Source of the DNA: Galeopsis tetrahit
Lineage: Eukaryota > Streptophyta > Magnoliopsida > Lamiales > Lamiaceae
Direction of reading: 5' to 3'
Length of the DNA: 64,000 nucleotides
Assembly (NCBI GenBank): GCA_963675135.1
Contig: OY776125.1
Coordinates: forward strand, 25,780,565 to 25,844,564
Part shown: positions 1-9,935 of the stretch, in pieces
Layout of the letters: each line of letters begins with the position of its first letter
Numbering within the stretch: position 1 is the stretch's first letter
Position numbers and translations under genes: made by a program
The notes under the pieces: generated by a model
Told to the model about the DNA's origin: nothing
What the model saw: only the letters and a program-made list of their open reading frames with translations
Databases searched by the model: none

Positions 1-186
1 ATTAAGATTATTTTTGCTTTTCATGCAAGTTTTTAAAAAATTTAAGAGTGAAGAACCGACAATAAATGCTCCCTCTCTGATCTCTGTAGTGGTTCGCGTC
101 AACATTTTTAAAATATTTATGATGATATCGTGGAGGACCTGAATTATATTGATTTGTATATATTTGCTCAATGTTCAGAGATTTCT

Positions 187-624
187 ATGGCGAGAGCTTC
201 AGGTGAAAGCAACGAACCAATAAATGAGCAAGCTGTTGCAAACATATATGCTTCCATGAAGACTGAAATCAACCAAATACACTCCAAAATCACCGAACTT
301 GAGATGGAGGTTAGTGAGCATTCCCTTGTGATCAATGCCATAAAACCACTCGACCCATCAAGGCGATGTTATCGTATGATTGGTGGTGTTCTTGTCGAGC
401 GGACAGTGGTAGAAGTTTTGCCAGCTGTCGAGCGGAATAAGGCGGGGCTGGAAGAGGTAATTGCTCGGCTTAATGAAGCATTGGAGAAGAAGAAGAAGGA
501 TGTATCTGAATTTGAGGCCAAGTACAAAATCCGAATTAAAAAGGGGGATGGAGAAATGAAGGATGAAAGTGGTAAGAAGGAAGGGAATGCCCAGGGAGTT
601 CTTGTTGGCCCTGCTGCTAACTAA
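187..624 (+). CDS. PFD2: Prefoldin subunit 2
   Basis: A 145-aa protein recognised as prefoldin subunit 2, a beta-type subunit of the hexameric cytosolic chaperone that hands nascent actin and tubulin to the TRiC/CCT chaperonin. The family layout is visible: an N-terminal helix (about residues 10-55, including YASMKTEINQIHSKITELE), a central hairpin segment (CYRMIGGVLVERTV, about residues 65-80), and a C-terminal helix (about 85-125) followed by a Lys/Glu-rich tail. Length fits the family (about 145-150 aa). I chose the ATG at 187 (MARASG) because the reading frame upstream of it looks like untranslated leader and has no family-like residues. The CDS is uninterrupted. A 5'UTR intron acceptor (tctgtag at about 82-88) is possible. 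The gene is tail to tail with SECE1. Confidence 0.95.
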   Translation: MARASGESNEPINEQAVANIYASMKTEINQIHSKITELEMEVSEHSLVINAIKPLDPSRRCYRMIGGVLVERTVVEVLPAVERNKAGLEEVIARLNEALEKKKKDVSEFEAKYKIRIKKGDGEMKDESGKKEGNAQGVLVGPAAN

Positions 625-1373
625 TTGCTGCCAAAGTTGTGTTTTTTGTATTATTCTACGGCACAATTCTTGTGTTAGAATCTTGAATCTTTGTTGTCTT
701 TATGGCATGCTTCTTGAATTGATCTTAGTTATTCGATGTCGAAGTAGATTAATTTTGGTGTGCCCCTTTTTTTGAATCTTGAACAAAGTTTTTGATGAAT
801 TTTAGGTTTGTGGACTTAAAAATGTTGGCATTTTATTCTTTTCTTCACAATGCTTATCTTATAATCCCATAGATACTACTCCATCTTTTCTTCAAAATGT
901 TGACTCATGAAAGTTCGAACTCGACTTGTTTATGTTAGTAAACAACCCGAGCTCGTGAAATACTCAATACTTGAACTTGACTTGCTAGACTTAAGTTGAA
1001 CTCTATTTTCAACTTGTCAATGTAATCGAGTGAGCTCTAGTTCAACTCAACTTTGATGTTTTACATGTGGTGAAATTTTACTATGATATTTATGTTATAG
1101 TACTTGTTTTTAAACATGAAACTGAGACTTAATAAACTCATGGCTCATATATAAATGATAAGTTAAATGAAACCCATGTTATATATACTCTTAATACAGT
1201 AGATGCTATAAAAACTTGGTACACATGAAAATAGAAACTACTGTTGAACCTTAAATAAATCACAAAATTGTACTCCAAAAGACTTTTAACAAGAATGAAG
1301 AGGTAATAAAAATGAGGAATGGTATTGGAGGAGCAGGAAAATACAAGTGGATCGAAACCCTTATCTTGATCAA
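625..1373. other. Convergent intergenic spacer, PFD2/SECE1
   Basis: 3'UTRs of two convergent genes plus AT-rich DNA. Around 900-1060 there is a patch of reiterated AACTCGA/TCGAGCT-like words that resembles the subterminal repeats of hAT-type elements, but no termini could be defined. No other gene is seen. Confidence 0.5.
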
Positions 1374-1823
1374 TCAACCAAAGAAATCCTGCACACCCCT
1401 CCCAGCAAAAGCCCTATCAGAAATCTCAGCCAAAACGGCATTAACAGTGAGCAAAACGACACTGGACCCTGCAATGACCCCCAACACAACTCCAGTAATA
1501 CCCAAAACTTTATTAAAAGCAGGCCAATCAATTTCCTTTATTTCCTCAATCACCCCACCCACAAACCCTGATTCTTTCTCCTCTCTTTCCTTCATCGCTT
1601 TCTTGATTTCCATGCCCAATTCCGTCATTTCGTCGCTCTGCTCATTTACTTCATTTTCTTTTTCGGAAGCTCTAGAAATATTGGTAAACTTGAGGGGCTT
1701 GGATGCAATTTGTGGGAATGTAAGGGGGTGTTTTGAGAAGGTGATTCTGGGTTTTGGATGGGCGGCGGCGACGGTGACGGTGGTGGAGGGAGTGAGAGCG
1801 AATTGTGGGAAGGGAATAGCCAT
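1374..1823 (-). CDS. SECE1: Preprotein translocase subunit SecE, chloroplastic (SECE1)
   Basis: A 149-aa single-exon protein recognised as plastid SecE, the small subunit that clamps SecY in the thylakoid Sec translocon. Residues 1-50 are rich in Ser/Thr/Pro/Lys and poor in acidic residues, as expected of a chloroplast transit peptide. A Glu-rich linker follows (about 52-95). The conserved SecE core is FVGGVIEEIKEIDWPAF (about 97-113), an amphipathic helix ending in the W-P signature, then one membrane segment (VLGITGVVLGVIAGSSVVLL) and the C-terminal GVQDFFG. The ATG at 1823 (MAIPFPQ) was preferred over an upstream in-frame start because it gives a normal transit peptide and length. The gene runs toward PFD2. 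Confidence 0.95.
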   Translation of the reverse strand: MAIPFPQFALTPSTTVTVAAAHPKPRITFSKHPLTFPQIASKPLKFTNISRASEKENEVNEQSDEMTELGMEIKKAMKEREEKESGFVGGVIEEIKEIDWPAFNKVLGITGVVLGVIAGSSVVLLTVNAVLAEISDRAFAGRGVQDFFG

Positions 1824-2270
1824 CTGAGTTGTCAAGGAAGAAAGAAACAACTTCTTTTTCCAATTTTGACAGAAATTAAATAGGGCCACGGATAAATGCG
1901 CCCATTCTTTATATGGACTTCACCTCAAAAAAAAAAAAATACATATAAAAAGACTGTATTGCCCTTTTATAAATTAAATTAATTAATTAAATAGATTTCA
2001 AATGACATGATTTTAGTAAGATTCAAAATTCTCACAGTTTTAACTTACTTTTTAATCCAAATAAATGGAATGAATTTGGATTGTGGATTTAAAATCCATA
2101 GACCAAATGCCTTCATCCTTGAAATTTATAGACAAAATCTCTTCATCAAATGGAATCTAATTGTGCACGTGAGTCGCCACTAAGTTTTTTTTTTTTACAT
2201 GATTTTCGAAAATATCATCGGAATAAATCACCAAACTCGAATTTTACTGAAAAACATAAAAAAAAAAATC
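1824..2270. other. SECE1 upstream region
   Basis: AT-rich promoter-side DNA of SECE1 with homopolymer runs. No gene or clear element seen. Confidence 0.5.
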
Positions 2271-2400
2271 GACGAAGTTTATAGCTCAAGTGGTTAGAGC
2301 ACCATTACCTAGGCTTTAGATCCTGGTTCGAGTCATAGGTATTTAATGTAATTCAAAAAAAAAAAAATTTAATGTAATTAAAAAAAAATAAAAATAAACC
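2271..2400 (+). mobile_element. tRNA-derived SINE-like element
   Basis: Positions 2281-2300 read like an internal RNA polymerase III A box (TAGCTCAAGTGGTTAGAGC) and 2325-2334 like a B box (GGTTCGAGTC). The spacing is that of a tRNA gene, but the sequence does not fold into a proper tRNA: there is no matching acceptor stem. A/T-rich, partly repeated tail sequence (TTTAATGTAATT twice, A-runs) follows. This is the usual layout of a plant SINE. Ends are approximate and no target-site duplication was identified. Confidence 0.7.
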
Positions 2401-2439
2401 GAAACAAATTCCCAAACAACAACAAATACTCAGAAATTT

Positions 2440-3707
2440 GAGATTATATTTTTTTTAGTGCATCAACTTACCATATTTTTGAATTTAGTCCACTAGATTA
2501 CCACTTATTTTTGAATTTAGTCCACTAGATTACCACTTTTTTAATTTTGGTCCAGTTATCTGCTATAGCAAGTTTAACTCTGCTATAGCAAGTTTAACGG
2601 GTCTTTTTTTTTTTAAAACGCACCACGCACCCCCAAAAATGTTATACACACCTCAAATGTTAAACACTGAAATTTAAAAAATATTTTTAATTACTATACA
2701 CACTCCAATTCTTTCCTATTTAATAAATTGTCAAAAATAATTAAAAAAAAATAAGAACTCAAATTAATATAAAAAATATAAATAAAACCTATAAAAATCG
2801 CCTAAATTTTTAAAAATTAAATAAAGCTAAAAAAATTAATTAATTTTGAAAATTTAGTTGATTTTTTACTATTCGAAGATTTTTAATAAATTAAAAAAAA
2901 ATCAATTCAATATGAAAAAAATATTGAATTAAATAAAAATCTTCAAAAATATTAAAAAATCAACTAAAATTTTAAAACTAATTAAATTAATTAATTTTTT
3001 AGCTTTATTAAAATTTTGAAGATTTAGGTATTTTTATAGTAATTTTATTTTTTTAATTAAATTATTTTTGCCAATTTATTAAATATTTTTATGATTTTAT
3101 TTAACTATAATTGATTTTTTTTAATTTTTTGTATTTAACATTTGGAGTGTATGTAATATTTATAGGGTGTTAATAGGTTCATGTAATATAAAAGAAATAT
3201 TTAAAAGGAAAATGAAATAAAAAAGTTTAAAACTCCAATGCTTTATTAATGTTTTATTTGCGTTCTAACTTCTATAAAAATGTCGACAATAAGGATAAAT
3301 AAAATTTAGAAATAGTAGAAAATTAACTAAATCCTCAGAATTAATTAATATTTTTAGCTTTGTTTAATTTTTTTAGATTTAGACGATTTTTATAGGTTTT
3401 ATTTAATTTTTTCATATTAATTTGAACTTTTATTTTTTGCAATTTATTAAATAGGAAATAATTGGGGTGTGTATAGTAATAAACAATATTTTTAAATTTT
3501 GGTGTGGTGTGTTTACATTTGGGGTGTGTATAACATTTTATGGGGTGTGTGACGTTTTAAAAAAATGACATGTTAAACCTGTTGTAGCAGGTAACTGGAT
3601 CAAAATAAAAAAAAATCGAAACTTAATGAATTAAATTCAAAAAGTGATAATCTAGTGGACTAAATTAAAAAACGTGGTAATTTAATGGACTAGAAAAAAT
3701 GTAATCC
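2440..3707. mobile_element. Mutator-like foldback element with ~400-bp inverted arms
   Basis: A 1.27-kb AT-rich element flanked by an exact 9-bp direct repeat, CAGAAATTT (2431-2439 and 3708-3716). The outer ends are inverted copies (left GAGATTATATTTTTTTTAG; the reverse complement of the right end starts GGGATTACATTTTTTCTAG). The inverted similarity continues about 400 bp inward on each side, through the GTGTGTATAACATTT and TTTAATAAATTG blocks. The centre (about 2830-3000) has a second palindrome, and about 2990-3170 looks like a third diverged arm copy. A 9-bp duplication with long terminal inverted repeats is characteristic of Mutator-like elements. No transposase is present. Confidence 0.8.
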
Positions 3708-3716
3708 CAGAAATTT

Positions 3717-4058
3717 TTTCCGAGAAAGGAAAAAAAATCGAAAATAAAAATTCCTGGTGGAGGAGGGGGTCTTTGTGTAATGGTTGGAGGCTTGGAGCCC
3801 CAATTTTTCTGAACTTCTAACACAAATCACAAATTCAAGAGGTTCTAGTACATATTCAAAAATAAAACAAAAAAACAACAAAAAAGAGGGTATGCTTGCT
3901 GGAGAGGTGGTTGCGGTTAGGGTGGTTGGAGCGACAAGGATGCAGCTAGGGCGTGCAGCGGAGGGTGGGATGTGAGGTGGAGGCGCACGAAGGTGGGCGA
4001 TGAGCGGCGATAGTGAGCGACGGTCGGCGAAAGGCAGAGGGGAGGAGGGATGGAGCTG
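3717..4058 (-). other. GC-rich unidentified fragment, possibly a captured or decayed exon
   Basis: On the minus strand, 4640-4780 (ACCCTAATTTTC leader-like text) and 3860-4058 would be continuous if the hAT element at 4067-4629 were removed. The resulting segment is a Pro/Ser/Ala/His-rich reading of low complexity. It looks like the 5' end of a plant gene or a gene fragment carried by a transposon. No family is recognised and the reading is not clearly coding. Confidence 0.25.
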
Positions 4059-4066
4059 CCTATGAT

Positions 4067-4629
4067 TAGGGGTGGAAATAGACCGGGCCACCCGACAGGG
4101 GCCTACGGCCTGGCCTAGTCTATTTATAATATGAGTCGGGCTAAGACTTTTTAAAAAGCCTATTTACTTAAGTAGGCCGGGCTTAGGCCTTATAAGCCAG
4201 ACCAGTCTATTTAAAATTATGTGTTATATATATATAATTAATTGTAATAAATATTTATATATTTTTTATAATAAAATAATTATTAACATATAATGCTAAC
4301 ATTAATATTAAATTAATACAAATTAAATATGTTTTTGTACTCGAGAAACTATTTTTTAGTTTTTATTTGAATGTATTATTGTATTGTAGTTACCTTGATC
4401 ATTAATTTATTTGTAGATTTAAATATTAAATTGCGTTTTTAAATTTTCGTATTGAATAAATTTTAAATAGGCTTCTAACAGATTTGTAGGTCTGGCGTGT
4501 TTACTAAAAGGCCGGACAAACCCATTAAAAAAAGTCTATTATAGATAATAGGTCAGACTTAGACTAATTTTTTTTAAATAAGCCTATACTTTTTCATACA
4601 AAGTCTGGCTTTGCCTATTTCCACCCCTA
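4067..4629. mobile_element. Non-autonomous hAT element (TIR TAGGGGTGGAAATAG)
   Basis: The ends are perfect 15-bp inverted repeats, TAGGGGTGGAAATAG and CTATTTCCACCCCTA. They are flanked by an exact 8-bp target-site duplication, CCTATGAT (4059-4066 and 4630-4637), which is diagnostic of hAT transposition. Subterminal regions carry many GGCCTA, GTCTATTT and AGTCTGGC words in both orientations. No transposase. 563 bp. Confidence 0.92.
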
Positions 4630-4792
4630 CCTATGATGAGGAAAATAAGGGAGGAAAATTAGGGTTTTGTAAAGTGAGGATATTTTTGGAAAATAGGGGG
4701 TGAACTCAAGTGTTTTTGGAGGTGAAAACATGAGTCATAAAAAAAATGGGGGCCATTTAACCGTAGAGAGAGAACAAAAAAGTAGTATAAAT

Positions 4793-5634
4793 TAGAGGGT
4801 AAAGTCTAGTATGCACTCGAGTGCATGCTGTGCACCCTAGTCCATGTGCACTTTTCAGTTTACTGACTTACACTTTTTGGTAAATGAGTAATAATTGAAA
4901 AGTGCAACACCATTACCAAAAAGTGTAAGTCAGTAAATTGAAAAGTGCACATGAACCAGGGTGCACAGCATGCACTCGAGTGCATAGCAGACCAACCCAA
5001 ATTAGAGATGTTTATCCGGACCGGGCTAACCGGGTTGGCCCGTTTAACCCTGAAAAATACAGGGTTAGGGTTCATGAATTTAAGGCCCGTTTAAAACCGG
5101 GCTTTTTTGACCCGGACCGGTTAGCCCGTGGGCTAAACCGGGCCAGCCCGCTAGCCCGAGTTGTTACCTTTTTTTCTTTTTTTTAATAAATAACCTAAGA
5201 ACAAATTTTGGGTCATTTGACCAATAACCATAACTATAAGCATTAAGAAGCCCATTATCATCCATTAGACATTATTACTATTTTTTATTAGATTATGATA
5301 TTTGTTTAGTTTTATTTGGTCATATTACCAATGAGTTCTAGAATGGTGTTTAAATTATACTTTTTTTTCTCATTTACTAATCATTAACTAATTATGTATT
5401 TTTTATATTTTATTTGCTTGTTGGATGTACCAATTGAGACCTTTAATTTTAAAAGAAAAAAAACTATTGTAGCCCGTTAGTGGCCCGTTTAGCCCGTGGC
5501 CCGCTAGGGTTAGGGTTAGGTCCCAACAATTGTAGGCCCGTTAAATATGAACCGGTTAAGGCCCTAGCCCGTTTAGCCCGTAGCCCTGTAGGGCTAGCCC
5601 TATAGGGCTAGGGCCAGCCCGATAGACATCTCTA
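4793..5634. mobile_element. Non-autonomous hAT element (TIR TAGAGATGT), interrupted by a MITE
   Basis: The left end TAGAG/ATGTTTATC and right end GATAGACATCTCTA form the inverted termini. The 8-bp target-site duplication is GTATAAAT at 4785-4792 and 5635-5642. The left terminus is split: five bases of it (4793-4797) lie left of the MITE at 4798-4998, and it resumes at 5003. Subterminal DNA is packed with AGCCCGTT/GGCCCGT words. The insides are AT-rich with no transposase. Confidence 0.88.
4798..4998. mobile_element. Palindromic MITE with 9-bp TSD, copy 1
   Basis: A 201-bp near-perfect palindrome with ends GGTAAAGTCTAGTATGCAC and (inverted) GGGTTGGTCTGCTATGCAC and internal GCACTCGAGTGCAT and CTTACACTTTTTGGTAA blocks. 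It is flanked by the exact 9-bp repeat AAATTAGAG (4789-4797 and 4999-5007), which suggests a Mutator-like transposase in trans. It landed exactly on the left terminus of the hAT element 4793-5634. A second copy lies at 6861-7091. Confidence 0.88.
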
Positions 5635-5648
5635 GTATAAATATGTTT

Positions 5649-5997
5649 TTTTTTTTTACGGAAGAATGTAAAATTTCATTAAACTTGTGTAGGCAAAAGC
5701 CAAAAGAATTCTGAGTTAACTGGTACAAAAGTGAATTAAGTGATGGGCAACTATATTTGCTTCTCTTAGTGGATCCCCCGACCTCGTGAGCCACCTGAGC
5801 CAGTGCCTTGATATCTTCAACGATCAGGTCACCCTTTCGAGGATAAATTGAAAGAAGCCACAATCGATTGCATAATGGAGAGCGAAACGGATTGCCAAAA
5901 CTTTCAACAGGAAATTGCTGTCAGCCGCCCAACCTCTCCTTGATCCTGACATTAGGACCTCCCCCCTCTCATTTCTGACATTAGGACCTCCCCGGTC
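5649..5997 (-). mobile_element. 5'-truncated LINE, RNase H remnant
   Basis: On the minus strand this is a retrotransposon 3' end: an A-tail (the T run at 5649-5656 on the plus strand), preceded by a decayed RNase H-like region. In one frame it reads LAIRFALHYAIDCG; in a shifted frame, GDPLREANIVAHHLIHF, which is the R-x-N-x-x-A-H signature of plant LINE RNase H domains. An 11-bp target-site duplication, TAAATATGTTT, flanks it (5638-5648 and 5998-6008). It contains a short internal repeat of GACATTAGGACCTCCCC near 5948-5995. The frameshift makes it a dead copy. Confidence 0.8.
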
Positions 5998-6048
5998 TAA
6001 ATATGTTTGGATATGGAGAAAACGTTGGATTCCGGCAAATAGTCCAAA

Positions 6049-6627
6049 CAGGGTTGTAAACGAATTGAATACTGCAGTATTCGATTCGATTCGTGAAAAT
6101 ATTCAAATATTTGTATTCGTATTCGTTTAATTTTCAAATAATAAATTTGATTCGGTATTCGAATAATCATTCGATTCGAGTATTCGATTTGAATTTTTTA
6201 ATACATATTCTAAACATTATTTTTCAAGTATTCGATTTGAATTTTTTAATACATATTCTAAACATTATTTTTCAAGTATTCGATTTGAAATTGATTCGTA
6301 TTCGATAGATTTGACTTGAAACTATTCTATTCTAAAATTTATGGAGAATTTTTTCAAAATAATAATTTAAATAATATTATAGGACATGAGACAAATATAC
6401 ATTTAAAATATATATTTAAAATATATTTATGTATATATATTATAAATATAATGGAATATTTACGAATATCGAATCAAATATCATAATTTTGTATTTGTAT
6501 TCATTTATTAATCGAATCAAAAAAATATTTGTATTCGAATTCGAATCATAAAATTTCGAATACGAATATCAAAATTCGAATACGAATACCGAATCGAGCA
6601 AAATTATTCTATTCATTTACAACCCTA
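6049..6627. mobile_element. Non-autonomous hAT element (TIR CAGGGTTGTAAA)
   Basis: Termini are CAGGGTTGTAAACGAA and TTCATTTACAACCCTA in inverted orientation, flanked by AGTCCAAA (6041-6048) and AGTCCAAG (6628-6635), an 8-bp duplication with one mismatch. Both subterminal regions are filled with ATTCGAAT/ATTCGATTCG words. No transposase. 579 bp. Confidence 0.85.
6181..6290 (+). repeat. 48-bp tandem duplication inside the hAT element
   Basis: Unit 6181-6228 (starting TATTCGATTTGAATTTTTTA) is repeated exactly at 6229-6276, followed by the first 13 or so bases of a third unit. It expands the ATTCGA-rich subterminal region of the element at 6049-6627. Confidence 0.9.
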
Positions 6628-6851
6628 AGTCCAAGTCCTTAAGTTTTAAAAAATTAAAATAAAAAAAATTTCTCTTTAAAAATTATTAAAAATCTAAAAA
6701 TCTTATTAAAATTATAAAATGTGTAAAATAAAAAATTCTACAATTCAAAAAATGTGTAATTTACAATTCTAAAAAACTCTAAAAATCTCACTATTTTTTT
6801 ACAAAATGTTTAGATTAAAAATTACCAGTTCTAAAAATCTTATAAGAATAA
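6628..6851. other. AT-rich spacer
   Basis: Short AT-rich stretch with reiterated CTAAAAATCT/TTACAATTC words. It loosely mirrors 7500-7760 on the opposite strand but no element boundary could be set. No gene. Confidence 0.4.
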
Positions 6852-6860
6852 TAAAAAGTA

Positions 6861-7091
6861 GGATTGGTCTGCCATGGACTCGAGTGCATGTTGTGCACCC
6901 TAGTCCATGTTGCACTTTTCAGTTTACTGACTTACACTTTTTGGTAAAAGGTGTTGCACTTTTCAATTATTAAACTGTATAATAATTGAAAAGTGCAACA
7001 CCATTTACCAAAAAGTGTAAGTCAGTAAAACTGAAAAGTGCACATGGACTAGTGTGCACAACATACACTCGAGTGCATACTAGACTTTACC
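6861..7091. mobile_element. Palindromic MITE with 9-bp TSD, copy 2
   Basis: Same family as 4798-4998 but inserted in the opposite orientation: ends GGATTGGTCTGCCATGGAC and (inverted) GGTAAAGTCTAGTATGCAC. It is flanked by the exact 9-bp repeat TAAAAAGTA (6852-6860 and 7092-7100). The palindrome is longer than copy 1 because it keeps about 30 bp more around the centre (AAGGTGTTGCACTTTTCAATT on both sides). Confidence 0.9.
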
Positions 7092-7100
7092 TAAAAAGTA

Positions 7101-7865
7101 TTAATATTTTATTAAAATTCAGACTTGATTGGAACTTGCCATTAAATTTTTGCTTGAACTCCTAAAAAACTTGAGTCACCCGAGTCTCCATGTTCAAGGA
7201 TAGATGGGGCGATACTTTCGACCCACCATAGATCCCTCATCTCGTCTCGGGTTTTCATTTGATCAGTTCTCTCGGAATTTGTAATTGTTTTATTTGGTAG
7301 GTGATTTTCAGGAGTGTACCAATTTTGATACACCCCGGCCTCTAGTTCAGATTGTGAACATAAAGGCTTTCTATCTTTTCTTTTTCCCTTTTAATCCACA
7401 ACCTTTTTATTGTCCTAAAAAATTTGAGGAAACATCTAGGTTGAGTGAAAGTTTAGCGCCTTGATTGACTGTGGAACCGTCTCAAATTTAATTTAAAAAG
7501 ATTTTTTTATAATTGTAGAATTATTAATTTTTGAAATTTTAATTTATAGATTTTTTTTATTTTTAGAATTTTATACTTTTATGAGATTTTTAGTAAAAAA
7601 ATATTTTTAACTTATTCATTTTTCAGATTTTTAGAATTGTAGAATTTTTTTATATTTTTAGAATTTTAGAATTTTTAATTTTTATTTTACTCAATTTATA
7701 AAATTTAATGATTTTTTTAGATTTTTAATGTGATTTTTTCAGAAAATTTTAATTATTAATTTATAATTTTCAAACTTAAATGACTTAATTTGGATTATTC
7801 GATCGAAATTCTAATTTTTAGACAAAAAAAATGTAAATTGGACAAAAAAAAACGTAAATAAATTA
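7101..7865. other. Spacer without recognisable gene
   Basis: 7101-7480 is moderately complex DNA with no coding frame I recognise. 7490-7865 is AT-rich with repeated TTTTTAGAATTTTAGAATTT words. No target-site duplications or termini found. Confidence 0.4.
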
Positions 7866-8449
7866 GACATCATTAGGGGTGTGCATGGTTCGGTTTGGTT
7901 AATCAAACCGCCCGTAAATCGTAAACCATACTATAAATCGTTCTTTTTTTTCAAAATCGTAAACCAAACCGTATTTATAAAAACCGTTCGGTTTGAAACC
8001 ATAATATTTCGTGCGGTTCGGTCGGTTTTGACCAAACCATAGTTTTGCTTTTTTTTTTTCCTATACACAATAATTAATAAAAATGTAAAACACAATCTCA
8101 ATAGAATAGACAAAATGAAATTCCAATAATCTAAAATATAATTCGAATAGACGAAAGGCTATTACAACGTTCACAAACTAGTAGTTAAAAAATGAGTTTA
8201 TATACATTAAGAGCTAAAATTCAACGCCCTCCTACCATTAAAACTAAAAAAATTCAGCAAATCAATTAAAACCAAATCAGTACTTAAGATACCTAATATG
8301 CCCTCCTTAATATTTTTGAAATTATTCCTTAATAATAGGAATTAATTATTTATGCTCTTCTCAAAACCCTAATTTTCCATTTTAATTGACAACCTATTAT
8401 CAAAGAAAAGAGCAGCGTAGCCACCCACCCCACCCACAAGGCCGACGAT

Positions 8450-8640
8450 CTTCCTCCCACACGAACATCGTCGACGAAGAAAATCGAATCCCCTCAATGG
8501 AAGACGAAGCATCGTCGATACATGGCAGATCTGTCTAGCCGTCGTTGTTCGAACCCCCCACCCCATCTCCTTCGCGGCGACGTGACAACACAGACGCGAC
8601 GCACCTAAGTTGGTTCGATTTTTTCGATCTGTTACAAATC
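8450..8640 (+). other. GC-rich captured segment shared with 56852-57040 (inverted)
   Basis: This segment matches the reverse complement of 56852-57040 over roughly 180 bp. Shared blocks include GGAAGACGAAGC, GGCAGATCTG, CGAACCCC, CCCATCTCCTTC and CGTGACAACACAGACGCG. It lies in a hAT element here and in an element with a 9-bp target duplication there, so it looks like a host or repeat segment picked up more than once. It resembles the GC-rich 5' exon of a plant gene. The source gene is not recognised. Confidence 0.55.
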
Positions 8641-9652
8641 CGTTGTGTTGCCCACGCGAGAGAGACGAAGGCAGCACTCGGAGTACGATTAATTTACTCA
8701 TATTATATTGACTTTTCGAGATGCATAAATTTCAATTTTAGAGTTTGACGATTCAATACACAGACTTCGTACCAGGTGAGATGCAATCTTGTTAATGCAT
8801 GCAAACCCAGTTTCCACATGTTGAAAGAAACAAAACTTAGGTGGCAGTGTGGCACCCATATTGATTTTTTTTTTTTTTTTTTACGATTTTTCTGCTACGA
8901 AATTGTTATTCTTTCTCAGTGCACAATGTTTACTATTTTGTGTTAAATTGTGAAATTGAGATTATTTCTCTCTCGAAATGATACCACTTTTTGCATAATG
9001 ATTTCTGTTTTAAAATTGAGGATTCTTTCTTTTGTCATCTAAATAAATTGAGACTCTTTCTCAGTTGTTGTGGAATTTTTACAAGAATTGCATAATATTT
9101 ACTATTTTGAAATTGAGATTTTTTTTTTCAGTTTTTGTTCGCTTTTTCTTTTTTTAATCGAATCCAAACCGAATAATTTAGTTCGGTTAGTATCGATTCT
9201 TCTTTGAGCTTTTGAGGCAAATGCACATTTTTCTGTTTCGGGGCATTCAAAATGGTGAAAATCACTTTTGACGCAAATGGTATAAACTTGCATGTATTGA
9301 TGTGTCTATCCACTCTTAACTGATTAAAAATCGAATGACCCTTTGGTTCCTGAAATCGCACATATGATGCTGTGGGGGGTTTTGCAGATAACGAATCATG
9401 CAATTTTCGTTGCATATGTAAACCCAATTAATTAGAAACTGATTGTAGGGTCCATCCTCACTTTTGTTTATTCATTAATGTGAATTCATTTATTTAAACT
9501 AATTTATTGAATTGTTTTTGTCAAATTTATTCACAATTCTCACCCTTCTGAATTTTCTTCTTAATGAACATTTCTCTTCATCTCTCTAAGATATTTATTC
9601 GTCTTTCTCTTCTTAATCTGCAAGAATCGATTTATTTTGTGTGTTTTACGTA

Positions 9653-9935
9653 CTCCCTCCGTCCCACAGGAATTTGCACACTTTCCATATATGGATGTCC
9701 CATACCAATTTGCACACTCCATAAAAGAAAATATTTTCACAACCCTCACCCTTGAAATCTACTCATATTTACCCATATGCCATTACTTTTCCACACTCAA
9801 TCTACTTTTTACTTTATTTTATTCATAAAAATTTACAAAACTACCCCTCAAAACATCAATCATTACACATTTTCTTACACATTTCTTAAAATGTGCGCCG
9901 GTCAAAGGGTGCAAGTTCCTCCGGGGCGGAGGGAG
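9653..9935. mobile_element. Stowaway-type MITE
   Basis: Ends CTCCCTCCGTCCCA and GGGGCGGAGGGAG in inverted orientation, flanked by TA dinucleotides (9651-9652 and 9936-9937). These are the Tc1/mariner-type Stowaway termini. Inserted inside the 3.6-kb hAT element. A half copy of the same subfamily (shared CCAATTTGCACACTCC/CATAAAAG blocks) lies at 41570-41760. Confidence 0.9.

Noticed and set aside
2281..2340. tRNA gene
   Set aside because: A and B boxes are present but no acceptor stem or full cloverleaf; the sequence fits a SINE head better.
3690..4091. 133-residue minus-strand open frame
   Set aside because: It crosses the end of a hAT element with a clear target duplication, so it cannot be a native gene in this form.
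5500..5522. GGGTTAGGGTTAGG resembles telomeric repeats
   Set aside because: Only two to three units, not the plant TTTAGGG repeat, and part of the AGCCCG/GGGCTA-rich end of a hAT element.
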